Shown here in pieces: positions 36,101 to 48,731 of a stretch of DNA of 64,000 nt. Made by a program: the position numbers and the translations under genes. The notes beneath the pieces were generated by a model, which worked only from the letters and a program-made list of their open reading frames with translations, was not told where the DNA came from and did not search any database. Source of the DNA: Chelonoidis abingdonii (lineage: Eukaryota > Chordata > Testudines > Testudinidae); the NCBI RefSeq assembly GCF_003597395.2, contig NC_133773.1:59844187-59908186 (forward strand). Reading direction: 5' to 3'. Each line of letters begins with the position of its first letter. Position 1 is the first letter of the stretch.

Positions 36101-38171
36101 GTAGGTATTGCACAGCTCGGTCTTTTGCAGCAGAAACTGAAACTTTCATGCTAATAACCAACTCCTTACTAATGGAACAAAATTCTAGGTGGTGCTCAAG
36201 AACACAAATCAAAAGTATGTACATACCTACAAGAAATCAAAAACCATTTCTAGTCCATAAGCCATTCTTCCTGGTTAAATTATTAATTTAAGTTAGTTGG
36301 CAGATTTGGGGTGAGCTTCTGTGATGTGCCTCCCCAAGAGGTGCAGCACAGAACTCTGAGTCTATTGGGAGGGGGAGGGTGCGCTGGTGGCTTTGAGCCA
36401 TCTTTGTCTACTTCATCCCACCCTTCCCATGCAACTTAGAAAGCCTAAAGCTCCAGTAACCACGCAGGGCTACTCTATGGGCTGCAACACTGCAAGCTGT
36501 TGCCCCACCCCTGGCATGCCCCTCTCGCCCCTAGCAGACTCTTCCTGCCCCTTACATCCCTTAGGGGATTCTCTGAGGGCAGCCTTACAGCTGTCAGGCT
36601 TCCGCAGTGCCTGCACCAAGAGATTCCTCCCCTAGTGAAACCATGGCTTTCCCTTTACCAGGGCTCTGGCCCTGTTACCTTATCTGTGGGGCTAGAATGG
36701 TGGTGAGACTTTTGCTACCTGTCTTTTGTAGGAGAATTTTCTAGTGAATACATAAATTGCAGCATGTCTGCAAGTGCACTAGAGGATTCACTCCTTTATC
36801 ATTCTATGTTGCAGTTCCCGTTGTTGAATATAATGGCTGTAAAGAGGATGCATAATTTCATCAAACATAATTGTCTCAATTTAGAGAGCACAGAAAGGAC
36901 AGATCACAATTAGAGTGGTACTCAGGTTTGGGTTTTTTGACATACTAATTATTACTGAATCTTTGTCTGTTTCGACTGCATATTGCACTGATTTCTGGCA
37001 TGCTTCCCTGGTGAGCCTGCTAGAAAGGAATTTTGATTGATGTGATAAGTTCCAGTATATTCTTAAATTACTTGGTTCTTGGTAGTAATTCTGTGCTTCT
37101 CGTGCACTGAGGCCACAGTGCTGAGCTATACTAGTTCCTCTTCGCACACGGGCTTAGATTGACTTCTTGTTATGCACTCTGTCTTGAAAAAATGATGTGT
37201 GTGTAGAAGCAATAGCAGTTTTTACTTGTGAAAATGTGAACTGAGTATCTTAAATCAGAATTTGGCTCAGAAAATCTCCAGTATTGCATCTTGAAGTTGC
37301 TTATGGTATAAAACACCATTATTGGTGGAATTGGGGGTATCTTATTTATAAGATTTTTTTGGCTCCTACATTTTAACAATTTTTTGTGTTTATCTCATTT
37401 ACCTCAGTGGAATTACTAATGTAGAATTATAAATAATTACTATTCTGATTGCTTTTAATAGAGATAATTTCTGATAGTAACAAGCTATTTTTAATCAAGT
37501 GGAAAGTCCTCTCTCACTTTCACTGTCAGTTTCACTCAAGTAGCTTCTGCAGTAATTTTTCGTTTTTGAATTCAGTCAATACTTGGTATTAATGGATTTT
37601 CATGTCAAATAAGCCATGCATGCATCATCAGAGTTGAAAAATGGCAAAAACAAACTAATCATGCAAAAAACATAAAGTACCTACTGAAGTAGTAGCTACC
37701 TCTTATTTTTCCCACTGGTATGCAGCTATTCAGAAGTAGACTCCAGCTGTGTTTTGGTCACTAGAAAGATGGGTATGCTTAGCTGGTTCATCTTGGGGTC
37801 AATGCCAAAAGGAGTTAATGCATTCTGTCACACTTGTTTCTCTTTCTGGGATGCATTCCCAACGCTCATCTGTTTCTGGGAAGTATTCCAACAAGCATGC
37901 ATGAGGGTCAAAGAATTGATATAAAAATAGTAAGAGGAATATTGTAACACAGTTATACCTGTGCTTTTTAGGGGGCCATTATATTTGTGATGTTCGGTTT
38001 GACCTGTCCATCTATGAAAAAGAAAAATTCAATTTTATTATTTTGTAGGGCCTTTGCAGTCCTTGCCTTATCCCACTGGAGATGTCCCCTGTTGCACACT
38101 GTGTTCTTACATGCACAGGCTGGCTTCCTGCACTTGTATAAAGCTGCAAGGAATCGCTGTCCAGGAAGTGA

Positions 38172-38282
38172 CAGGTTTCAGAGTGGTAGCCGTGTTAGTC
38201 TGTATCAGCAAAACCAGCGAGGAGTCCTTGTGACACCTTAATAATAAATAAATTTGTTAGTCTCGAAGGTGCCAGAAGACTC
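38172..38282 (+). mobile_element. Retroposon/SINE-like copy (GTAGCCGTGTTAGTCTG family)
   Basis: CAGGTTTCAGAGTGGTAGCC, GTGTTAGTCTGTATCAGC, then GGAGTCCTTGTGACACCTTA and AAATTTGTTAGTCTCGAAGG match a head found also at 63852. I recall this text as a very common turtle retroposon. The copy is short and lacks the hairpin region present at the window's right end. Confidence 0.65.
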
Positions 38283-39468
38283 ATCACTGTTTTTGTCTGG
38301 GAAGTGACCATGACTGCAGCTGAGAAAAAATGCAGATGTTGAAACCATGGCAGAACATTTATCACATTGAAGGCACAAGATGATATGCAGAGGGCTGGTT
38401 TGTTTGAAAAATTAATGTTTTGGCTGCTGATTTCATTGTAAACGTGTATTAATATGTAGAATATTAACAGACAGAATTAAGAAGGTATTTAAAAATTTGC
38501 TGGTGGTTTTATGTGCGTGCACATGCAACAATTCATGCAGTAGCTCTCAGGAATTCAAAGGGCAGGGTTCTATGACACTTCCCTTCTTGTTTTTTTTTTA
38601 AGGTTTTTAAAAAAAAGACCCAAATGCTCATTCTACTCCACAGTTTTAAAGAAAAGAGAAGTTATGGTTATTTATGAATGCTGTACTGCTGATTGAGCTC
38701 CCCTTTTCAATGGCAATTGATATAGAAAATAAACTGTCATTTCTTTGATTAAAGTGGATAACAATTCTGGTAACAGTGTCTAGTGTTGCATAATCATTGG
38801 AGACAATTATGATGAGGTCTTTTTGTCTGGAAGAAGAGAACAAATCAGGGTTGATATTCAACTTATTGAAATGATCATGCAGGAATAGCAGCTGCAAACA
38901 CAATACCCTTGCAACACCAATATCTTCTCAATCTCCGGAGAACAGTATATGGCAAATTAAGTACATGGCATATTTCACCACAGAATTGAAGCTGGATAAT
39001 AAATGCTAAAGACCAGGGCAGAGCTTAAGTGATAATTTCAACCATCAGGGCAGAAAAATAGCAAATCCATAGTGACTTTAGTAGCAATTTTTCTTTCTTG
39101 ATCACAGACCTTGACCCTTGCATCATATTCTCTTCTTACCACTTTTCCTTCAAAGCAAAATGAAGAATTATTTCACTCCCCAAGGATTTTCCTCTTCTCA
39201 GTGTACTGGATCCATGGAAATGGTACCAATCACAGGAAACAAACTCTTGAAGGAAGAACAGCTTATCTTTTTATTGAGGGGCTTTTTTCTGCCCTGATAA
39301 ACTTTCATCCCGAATGTCATTGTGCTACTGATTCAGTGAGCTAACCGACCAGATCAGGATGCTGTATTTGTTCAGGCAAAACTTGCACTAGAATCTGAGG
39401 GTTGACATTGAAGTCAATGGTAATTTTAACCTAAGTAAAGATTGGAGGATCAGGGCCTCTCGTAAATA

Positions 39469-39656
39469 CACCTCTACCTCGATATTACACTATCCTCGGA
39501 GCCAAAAAATCTTACCTCCATTATAGGTGAAACCGCATTATATCAAACTTGCTTTGATCCACCGGAGTGCGCAGCCCTGCCCACCCACAGCACTGCTTTA
39601 CCGTGTTATATCCAAATTTATGTTATATCAGGTCGCGTTATATCGAGGTAGAGGTG
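39469..39656. mobile_element. Tc1/mariner- or pogo-type MITE
   Basis: The left end CACCTCTACCTCGATATTAC and the right end, read inward, CACCTCTACCTCGATATAAC form inverted repeats of over 20 bp flanked by TA on both sides (39467-39468 and 39657-39658), the mariner target. The 188-bp body has a further GTTATATC/GATATAAC symmetry and no transposase. Confidence 0.85.
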
Positions 39657-39793
39657 TAGATGAATTTGTTCCTTGATGAAAGGAAAGTTACTGTGACACA
39701 GTGCTTTGTGAGGATGAGCTACTGAATGACTGGGGTACCCATGGAAACAACACATGCTATCACACACTACTGGAGATTGGTATGAGTTTTAAT

Positions 39794-41109
39794 TAGGACT
39801 GTCAAGTGATTGAAGAAAGTAATTGCATGATTAAAGAATAATAGAATACCATTTATTTAAATAGTTTTGGATTTTTTTTGACATTTTCAAGTATCATTGG
39901 TTTCAGTTACAATACAGTGCTCACTATATTTATTTTTGATAAATATTTGCTGTAAAAAAACAAAAGAAATAGTCTTTCAATTCACCTCATAGAAGTACTG
40001 TAATGCAATCTGTTTATCATGAAAGTTGAACTTACAAATGTAGAATTATGTACAAAAAAAACTGCATTCAGAACTAAAACAATGTAAAACTTTGGAACCT
40101 ACAAGTCCATTCAGTCCTACTACAGCCTGGTTGCCAGGCTGGAGCTCCCCAGCTCCTCTTGCCTTTCCCCGGCACTGTTCTACCTCTGGTACCCTGCTCC
40201 CAGGCAGCTAGGTCCTTCTCTCTCCACTGCTAGAGAGAGACTGCCCCAGCTCCTGGCCCCCAGCCCTTTTGTAGGGCCAGCTGTCTCCTAATTGGTCATG
40301 GCCCTAGCTGTGGCTGCCTTCCTAATCAGCCTACGCTATTGGCTCCCCAGGGCTGTTTTAACCTCTTCAGGGCCGGAGCAGGGTGACTGCCCCACTACAC
40401 ACTGCTGTAACATGAAATATATGGCAGAATGCCAGTAAAACAGAATAGGAGACATACTATTCTCTCCCAAGGAGTTCAGTCAAAATTTAATTAACACATT
40501 ATTTTTTTAATGAGCGTCATCAGCATAGAAGCATGTCCTCTGGAATGGTGGCTGAAGCATGAAGGGTTGTATGAATGTTTAGCATATCTGGCATGTAAAT
40601 GCTGGCTACAAAAGTGCCATGCGAATGCTTGTTCTCACTTTCAGGTGACATTGTAAATAAGAAGAGGGCAGCATTATCTCCTGTAAATGTAAACAAACTT
40701 GTTTGTCTTAGCAATTGACTGAATAAGAAGTAGGACTTGTATGCGCATAAGTTTTACATTGTTTTGTCTTTGAGTGTAGTTATGTAACAATCTACATTTG
40801 TAAGTTGCACTTTCACGGTAAAGAGATTGCACTACAGTATTTGTATGATGTGAATTTAAAAAAAGGATTTACTTTGTCATTTTTACAATATAAATATTTA
40901 TAATATAAACTGAGCATTGTACACTTTGTATTCTGTGTTGTAATTTAAATCAATATATTTGAAAATGTAGAACAACTTCCAAAAATATTTAATGAATTTC
41001 AATTGGTATTCTATTGTTTATCAATATGATTAAAACTACAATTAATAGTGATTACATTTTAAAATCATGATTAGTTTTTTTGAGTTAATCGCATGAGTTA
41101 ACTGCCCTA
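39794..41109. mobile_element. Foldback hAT transposon with long inverted arms
   Basis: The 1316-bp element is bounded by TAGGACTGTCAAG and, inward from the right, TAGGGCAGTTAACTC, with a perfect 8-bp duplication GTTTTAAT on both sides (39786-39793 and 41110-41117). The left arm (about 39850-40125) is an inverted copy of the right arm (about 40720-41080): for example AATACAGTGCTCACTATATT against CTGAGCATTGTACACTTTGT, and GTAGAATTATGTAC against ACATTTGTAAGTTG. Between the arms lie a transposase remnant at 40520-40730 and a GC-rich spacer at about 40125-40405 that may be a later insertion. Terminal structure and duplication are seen directly. Confidence 0.88.
40520..40730 (+). pseudogene. hAT transposase C-terminal dimerisation remnant
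   Basis: The + strand gives ACPLEWWLKHEGLYECLAYLA, then after a frame change LFSLSGDIVNKKRAALSPVN and VNKLVCLSN, a stop, and LNKK. This is the hATC dimerisation segment of ZBED-like hAT transposases (usual text PLxWW ... PxxSxxxERxFSxxG). The CER block before LFS is damaged (AKVPCECLFSL-like). One frameshift and one stop show it is dead. It is the only coding trace in the foldback element, placed just inside the right arm. Confidence 0.8.
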
Positions 41110-41977
41110 GTTTTAATCAAACCTCTGAACTTTTTTCACATCAGTTGGAAAATCATTGTGCATAATGTGAGTGTTGGGGAGAGGCTTACTTTCATTTTTC
41201 AGCATAGATTCTGATGTGCTGAGTCATTCAGAAATTTGACAGTCAAACCATAATAGTGTCTTGGATAATGCAGGATGACTTAACAAGGAGGACAGTGTTC
41301 TTTTTATTCTTCTATAAGCTTATGACTGACCGTTGAAAAGTACAACCCTTCTGGTTGGCATCTCCAGTGACCCAGATATATAATGCTCTTAAAAAACATG
41401 TTTTCTCCTTGGCTTCAGCAGATTCAATACATCTGCTGCTACTAGAGAGCACTGCACCATTTAAAAAAAATAAAAGAAGCAAACTCCCAGTTTGAAAGGG
41501 TTAATCAAATCTGTCAGAAGCTTTCATTTAGGGGAAAAGAGGAATAAAGTACTTAACATTGTGAGATTTTTAAGCATGGTCTCAAACTTTCCAGTGCTCT
41601 CTTGTGTGTGTTTGGTTATTAATAGACATCAGGATTTGTGAAGTGTTATTGAAACTCATCTCAGACTGGTTAATTCACCTAAAATGGTTCATTTTCTGTC
41701 TGACATTTTAAAACTGTTTTTACAATCCATGTGGTGAAAACCACAGCAGCAAACCGGTTTAGGTGATTGGTGTATCCAGCAGACATGTGTGTCCAGCAGA
41801 TATTTTGTGTATCTCTTTTGAAGTTAGGTTCCATAAAACCCAGCCTTGCTTTGTAAATTCCTGTAAACAAACAGGCTTTAACTTTGAGGCATAGTTTTGG
41901 AAACCTGATGAAGCAACTAAATAGCACTATGCTAGAGTGTGTTGAGACCAAATGACTATGGTCAAAGGGCATTATGG

Positions 41978-42086
41978 CCCTGATTCAGCAAATCACTTAC
42001 GTGCATGCTTAACTCATTGACATCAGTAGGACTAGTCTTATGCTTAAAGTTAAGAATGCACTTAAGTGATTTGCTGGATCAGAGCC
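41978..42086. repeat. Palindromic interspersed repeat
   Basis: GCCCTGATTCAGCAAATCACTT at the left is almost exactly complementary to AAGTGATTTGCTGGATCAGAGC at the right, with an inner GCATGCTTAACTC/AAGTTAAGAATGC pair. It is a foldback element of a family I recall as common in reptiles and birds. Confidence 0.75.
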
Positions 42087-43494
42087 TATATTCTTGTGGT
42101 GTTAAATTTTTTTTAAATTTCCCATTAATCATGTTAGCATGTTCAATTTTAAAAATATATACTTCCACAAAGTTGATCATTTTATTATAGTGAAATAAAA
42201 ACAGAGCTTGTTAGGAGTCCTTTAGACACTGCCTTCAAATATTTATATTTAGGTATCTTTACTGCTTATGTAATAGATTAGAAAGATTTAGCCTGTCTGT
42301 GCTAGAAAGGGAAACATGAGCATGATACTTAGTGTAAAGCCCATTTACAGCTATCATAGATGGGCTCAGAATTCTGAACCCTCTTGCTGAAGAGATTTTG
42401 AGCTGCATGGCAGTAATGTCAGCATAGTTCTTCAACATTTCTAATGCAGCCCAGTCAAGTACTTGATATTGCAGTGGAAAGTGAAGAATTTAATATATAG
42501 TGCACCAGCCAAACGTGGGACTGCTGGGTCCCATTTATATCAGGCTCTCTCCCATTGAGTTAATGAAGAGAATTTGAAATCAAGCAGAAGACCAAACAAA
42601 AATAATGGAGTCTTTCACTGTAGCATGGGGTTCTGGGACAAGAACTGCAATGAGCAAGTAAATATAAAGCAATATGTCAGTGACAGTGAGGACTTTGCCC
42701 AGGGACTGTCCTGGCTTACAGCCTCAGTCTTTTGTCAGTTTTGTCCCATGAATCAAAATGGATTAGAGCTTAAGTGTGCAATAGGCTTTATTTTTTTTAA
42801 AGTGGGAAAACCTAAAATAACACTCTGGTGGCTATTTCACTGCCCCTTCTTAGTACCACACTTCCATATGCAAATGCTCACTCATAGTGGTTATCTTGTC
42901 ACCTTCTATAGCAATGAAGACATTCTTGTAATATTCAAACTCCCTCATAGCCTTTAGCAAATGAGCCTCCTAAAGTTCCATGCTACTTATTATCTATTTC
43001 AATATTCTATTTCGTACCTATCACATTATATATTCCAAAAGTTAAAATAGTCAAATATAAATAGTTGGCCACCAACTCGAGACCATGCTTTCTGCTGACT
43101 GTAGGTGCATTCCAGCTGTTTTCTAGTCACTTCAGGTAGACATGTAGGAGAATTAAATGTATGAATAATACTCCAGATCCTCAGCTGCATAGTTAAGACC
43201 TTATCACTCATTTCTATTCAATACAGCATCCAATTTGCATGTCCTCTTCAAGCTTAAAGTAAACACCTTAGTTTCTAACACTTTTAAAGAAAATTGTTTT
43301 ATCAGTGAGACGTGTATATAAAGTTGTGATACTTTTCTCATAGCCTCTTCCAAGAAAATCTAAGCTTGGTTTTTGGGTGAGGGTGGGAGGAGAGAAAAGA
43401 AGGGTTGTTTTTCTTTTCCGTCTCATCAACAGGCATCTGTTCATCTTATTCCACATATTGTCTTGTTGGAGTGACTGACTGCATAAGAGACCTA

Positions 43495-43926
43495 CAGGGC
43501 CGCCCGGGGGGCCGGTGGGGGGGGGGGAAGTGGGGCAATTTGCCTTGGGCCCCACAGGGGCCCCCCCGAGAGTTTTTTGGGGCCCCTGGAGCGGGGTCCT
43601 TCACTCGCTCCGGAGGCCCTGGAAAACTCTTGCAGAGCCCAGGCCCCCAGAGCTTCTTCCGCTCCGGGTCTTTGATGGTAGTTTGGTGGCGAGGGGTCCT
43701 TCCGCACTGGGACCCACTGCCAAAGTGCCCCAAAGACCCGCAACGGAAGGTCCTTCTGCTCCCGGGCCCGTGGAAATTCGGCAGAGGGAACCCCCGCTGC
43801 AGGTCTTTGGGGCACTTCGGTGGCAGGTCCTGGAGTAGAAGGATCCCCCGCCGCCGAATTACCGCCAGAGCAGGGGCCCCCCACCACCAACAATCCCAGG
43901 TCCCCTGAATCCTCTGGGCGACCCTG
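43495..43926. mobile_element. GC-rich non-autonomous hAT transposon
   Basis: Ends CAGGGCCGCCCGG and, inward from the right, CAGGGTCGCCCAGAGG are inverted repeats. Flanks GAGACCTA (43487-43494) and GAGACGTA (43927-43934) match at 7 of 8. The very GC-rich body opens long frames on both strands by composition alone; they carry no domain. It should not be mistaken for a CpG-island promoter. Confidence 0.85.
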
Positions 43927-45799
43927 GAGACGTATATCCAGAATTAGATAATTACTCATAACTGGGGATGGGGGCGGACTAGGGGAGTAGTGATATGTAA
44001 TTTCATTGCAACTGTCTGGCCCTCTTGTAATTCTGTAAGCCTTATTTTGGGTTATCTCAATGGTCCTTGGCGAGATTTGAAACAGCTTTATGAAGAACCA
44101 CTGACTTGTTCATCACTCCCATCTTGTTCTGTCCTTGTATTGCTGTGGTAGTCATGCAGCTGACTGTTTGAAGGAATATGGGGAACACCTGTGTCTTTGG
44201 AAAAGCCCTGCACTTGTCTTCACAAAGATGCTTCCTTTCCTTTATAGAAATAATATAAATATTTAAACTCATTAAGAATCAGATTGGAGAATATCAAGAG
44301 CTGTGTAGTCTTGCAGACAACCTCAAAACAATATCAGCTTGTGGGACTCAGAGAGTTCCTCTTAGACTTTTGGAAACATTCACCATTGCATCATAATAAT
44401 TTTTATGGCATAGCTGCTGCCAGGGAAAGGAAAAGTGTTTCTTGCATTTAATTGTTAAATTAAATGTTGTTCTTTGTACAGTATTTCCTATGAAATACTG
44501 TTAGCAGATTTATGATGACATTATAGTTTATAATTTGTATTACAAAGATACAGACCACATCCAATTCCACGTGACTCACTTGTCTCCTGGCTACTGCAAA
44601 TGATTATTTTAAATTCCTAGAGCCACTTCTTATGGACTTACCGTGGAAATATTCAATGTAGTATAATATGTAGAATGTAATCAAATGATTTCACTAGCAT
44701 TAATTTGCCACAGACTATAACTGTCAGTATTAACTCAACCGCTAATGTAGTAATAATGTAATTATATAGTATAGTGGCTTACTAAACACTTTCTGTACAA
44801 GAAGATTTCCTTACGGATGAACTTAAAGAAACCTTAGTGGTGCAGAAATAGTACTGTATGCTGTGGGTCCTATCTCTCTCTGATAAATAATATTTTACTT
44901 TTATAAGCTTAATTTTTCTGTCTCTTCAGTTAATTTAAAATTTCAGGTGATAAGCTTCATGATGTGACCAAAACTGACAGGCTTTTGGTAAGCTGCTGTA
45001 TTAGAAAAGAAATTGGTTCAAGTTAGTTTTAAAATGAGGTTTCCCATGCTTTGTACCCAATAGTAGTTTCTGTGGCATGGAGGTCTCTCTTGATATTAAT
45101 GAATGACTGGGAATTGGGTTGATGGCAAGAATGGTTAGTCATGCCATACTCCTTAGGCTAAATTAATGTGTTCCTTGCATCTTGTCGCACTGAGCACCAA
45201 AATACATGCTTTAAATTCATAGGCACATCTACTACGAGTGTCCTTGTTGCAAGGCCATATATCAGAACGTCACCCAACTTCTCCAGCTTTGTCAAACAGC
45301 CACTATAAAATAATTCCATATACAGAACAGCGAGTTGGATGTTTGTGAAGCTGTGGAAAATTAATACTCTTCCACAGAGGTTCTGGTTTTGCACATTTCT
45401 GCCCGAGGAAGCTAAAACACTAGTTGGACAGGTTTGATTTTTAGAGCAGATTTTGTGGGTTTTGTTTGTTTTTTGGCAGTGTAAGTGAGGCTTTGTAACG
45501 CTATATTTGACTAGTTTTGTAAATCGTGTGTGTTGTAAAGTGTCTTCTGTGTGTCACTGAATGCTGTGTTGCTTTGGTTTAGTGTTGATTTTGCTCTGGA
45601 TGTTATGTGAAAACATGAATTCAGGATGTGACTTGAGGGAAGGCAAAGGTGAAGATTGATAAACTGCGCCGCGCCCCCCCCCCCCCTAAAAAAAAAAAAA
45701 GTGCTAACTGCCACTGTGTGCCTCAGTGGAGCATAGCTGAGAATACCAGATTCAGGACAAACTGCTGAGAAATAGGGCAGACTCATCCCTCTTCTGGTG

Positions 45800-47870
45800 G
45801 TTATTCTAAACTTCTGTCTTACTACACTGGTTTAACAGCAAGTCAAAAATGCTGCCTCCTTAGGCATTACAACTCTTGCTTCACCACCCAGCCACTGGAC
45901 TTTATGATGAGTGGTTATTGAGAACGAATTTAATCAAACAAAAGATTCGTCTAATCTTAAAAGATCAGCTACATACCCAGGTCAATATATAACTCACATC
46001 TTACTCAATCACTGTTGCCAGTCCTTTAGTATCAAGTATCTAAAAGTTTATAAGAGAAAAGAAAGAGGGGAGAATTAAAATAGTCGAAGAATTCATATAC
46101 ATACAATCATTACAAAGTTCTTGTATCAGGTTTGTAGCAGTGATGTTACAGACTGCTGGCTTGTAAAGTCTCTGGTGTCTTCCAGAAGATTGGAAGGTCC
46201 TCAGTCCATAATCACTATGCTCCCTTAGTGTAAATCCATAGTCCAGAGATTAGAACATTGAAGAGGCAAAATGGAGATGTTGGTTCTTTTATACCTTCTC
46301 CCATGTGGATGGAATTTTTACTATCTGAAACAAAGTCCCTGGCTCAGTGTGTGGAAAAAGTACAGATGCAAGATGGAGTGCTGGGTCACATGAGCAAGTT
46401 ACATCCATTACCCATATTCTGGCTAAAGCATTCACAGGAAGGCTCACCAGGCAGGGACGAGCTTCTTCTGTGGCCTACTGTGAGAGTTAAGTGGTGTTTA
46501 ATGGGCCATCAGTTGAATAGTCCATTCACAATGTGCAGTCTGGCTCCAATGTAGATTTTATGTGGTGGGTGTTACTCAGGAATATAGCACATATGTAGGA
46601 TGCCAGCACTAGGGTGACCATGTGTCTCGACTTCAACCGGAACACCTGGTCGAAAAGGGACTCTTCAGCTCCAGTCAGCATCGCTGGCTGAGCTGTTGAC
46701 TGTCCTGTTGGTGGTACCATGCAGCAGGGATGCAGGCTCCTGGGAAGCAGCCAGTATTTCCCCCCTCCATCTCCTATGTGTAGGGGCGGCAAGGGGGCTC
46801 TGCATGCTGCCTCTGCCCCAAATGCCATCCCCGCAGATCCCATTGGCCAGGAGCTGCGGGGGTGACACCTGCTGACAGGGCGACATGCAGAGCCACCTGG
46901 CCCATGCCTCTGTGTAGGAGCTGGAGGGGGAACATGCCACTGCTTCTGAGAGCTGCTTGATGTAAGTGCCACCCAGAGCTTGCACTCCTAACCCCCTCTC
47001 GGGCCCTAACCCCCCGGTCCAGCCCTGAACCCCATCCCGCCCTACGAACCTCTCAGTACCAGCCTGCACCCCAAGCCCCTCATCTCCTGCTCCACCCTAG
47101 AACCTGCATCCCAAGCCAAAGCCCTCACAACTCCCCAACCCCCAGCCCAGAGCCCCTTCTGCACACTGAACCCATTATTTCAGGCTCCACCCCGGAACCC
47201 ACACCCCCATCCCAGAGTCTGTACCTTCTCCCATTCCCCAATGCCCTGCCTCGGCCCAGAGTCCCCTCCTATAGTTTGAACCCCTCGGCTCCACCCCCCA
47301 GCCCAGAGTCCCTCCTGCACCTCAACCCCTTCATCCCTGGCTCCACCCCAGAGCCCTCACCCCCTCTTGCATCCCAACCCACTGCCTCAGCCTGGAGCTC
47401 CCTCCCTCACTCTGAACTCCCCATTTCTGGCCCCACTCTGGAGCCCTCACCCCCTCCAGCACCTCAGTCTCCTGAGCCAACCTGGGGAAAATGAGTGAGT
47501 GAGTGAAGGTGGGGAGAGTAAGCAACAGAGAGGGTGGAATGCAGTGAGAAGGGGCAGGACATGGGCAGGGCCACAGAGGAGGGGTGGAGCAGGGGGGTGG
47601 GGCAAGGATGTTCAGTTTTGTGCGAGTAGAATGTTGACAACCCTAGCCAGCGAATAGCCAATATTTATAACTTCAGATACAAAAATGATTCATGCATATA
47701 AACAGAATAATCATATTTAGCATATCATAACTTTGCCATTGACACCTTACAGGATATACTGTGTACATGATGTGTTGCAATTGTTTAAATGGCAATATCA
47801 GTTATATAAATGATCATATCTCAATCATACAGCATCACACTAACGTATGATACTTTTAATTCATAGCAGA
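45800..47870 (-). repeat. LTR-like repeat (endogenous-retrovirus type), split by a hAT
   Basis: The two parts, about 45800-46609 and 47654-47870, are one minus-strand repeat interrupted by the hAT at 46610-47645. Reading the minus strand, TTTGTATCTGAAGTTATAAA near 47690-47660 matches the + strand block in the repeat at 11155-12270, and a TATAAAAG box at 46293-46286 lies at a promoter-like position further in. No viral genes are attached. Outer ends are approximate. Confidence 0.55.
46610..47645. mobile_element. Non-autonomous hAT-like transposon inside an LTR-like repeat
   Basis: The left end TAGGGTGACCATGTG and the right end, inward, TAGGGTTGTCAACATTC are imperfect inverted repeats. The flanks GCCAGCAC (46602-46609) and GCCAGCGA (47646-47653) share six of eight bases. 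The C-rich body contains, at 46913-46976, the same block as the element at 16488 (GTAGGAGCTGGAG, CTGCTTCTGAGAGC, AAGTGCCACCC). No transposase. Confidence 0.75.
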
Positions 47871-48731
47871 AATCCTAGCTAGATACAGAAATGGAGCTTA
47901 GATTCTAAAGTGATGGACATATTCACAATTTTTAAGAGAAAAGATAGTTCTACTCTTTTAGTTAGCAGCACAAGATTAAACTACTCCACGGTCATCCTAG
48001 GGCCAAATTCTGCCTTTCAGTATGAATTCTTCGACAGTTGTTGCAGAAATTGGAGAGCAGAATAGAGTTCTCTTGGCCAAATCCTTCTCCTCAGAGTATG
48101 GTCCCTGGGATTGTACTGTGTAAGAGGAACAGAAAGTGGGGAGTTTGTGTGGGCTGGGAGTAGATGAGGATTTCTTCTCATTTCCAGGCTGCAAAATGAT
48201 AGTATGTTCATTGTATTAACTAATATAATCTCTGAGTTTCTGAGGAATCCTGCAGTAATTTTTGTGCCTGTTTTTTCCCTTATTACATAGGGAATGGCTG
48301 GTAGACTGGTGAGTCTGTTTGCAAGTCCAGTGCCTTGACTCTTTCCCTATATCCGTGTGCATTGTGGTGCAGGGACTGCTTATGGAGCTGTGCCTGCCAA
48401 CTTAACTGGGGTAGCTGGCTGCTGGAATTGTCCTTTAGCTCTTCACAGAATAGAAAAATAACTTTCTAATCTGTGGCAGGTTTTAAAAAATAATCTCTTT
48501 AACAAGACTACCAACAGTATTGCTATTCTATCATGTTGTTGTATAAAAAGAAATTCAAGGGATATTGCAAATGTTGGTCATCTGAAAGCATAAATATAGT
48601 TGCTCTGCTTTGTAAGTATATGCACACAGACTATCTGCTTATGCGGCCCTTCCCTTCCTCATCAATTTAGTGTCTGACCCCCTCACAGGCATTGAGGAAT
48701 TATTTCCCTATCTCACCAGAATGCTGCAAGG

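Noticed and set aside
36300..36720. Possible extra exon or gene in a GC-richer stretch
   Set aside because: Short frames are Pro/Leu-rich without domain, no consistent splice-site pair gives DCLK2 sequence, and repeat origin is likelier.
43495..43926. Possible CpG-island promoter
   Set aside because: The GC-rich block ends exactly at inverted repeats with an 8-bp duplication, so it is a transposon.
43405..43959. Long overlapping open frames of up to 167 codons on both strands
   Set aside because: They lie in a GC-rich hAT element; Gly/Pro/Arg-rich translations in several frames with no domain are a composition effect.
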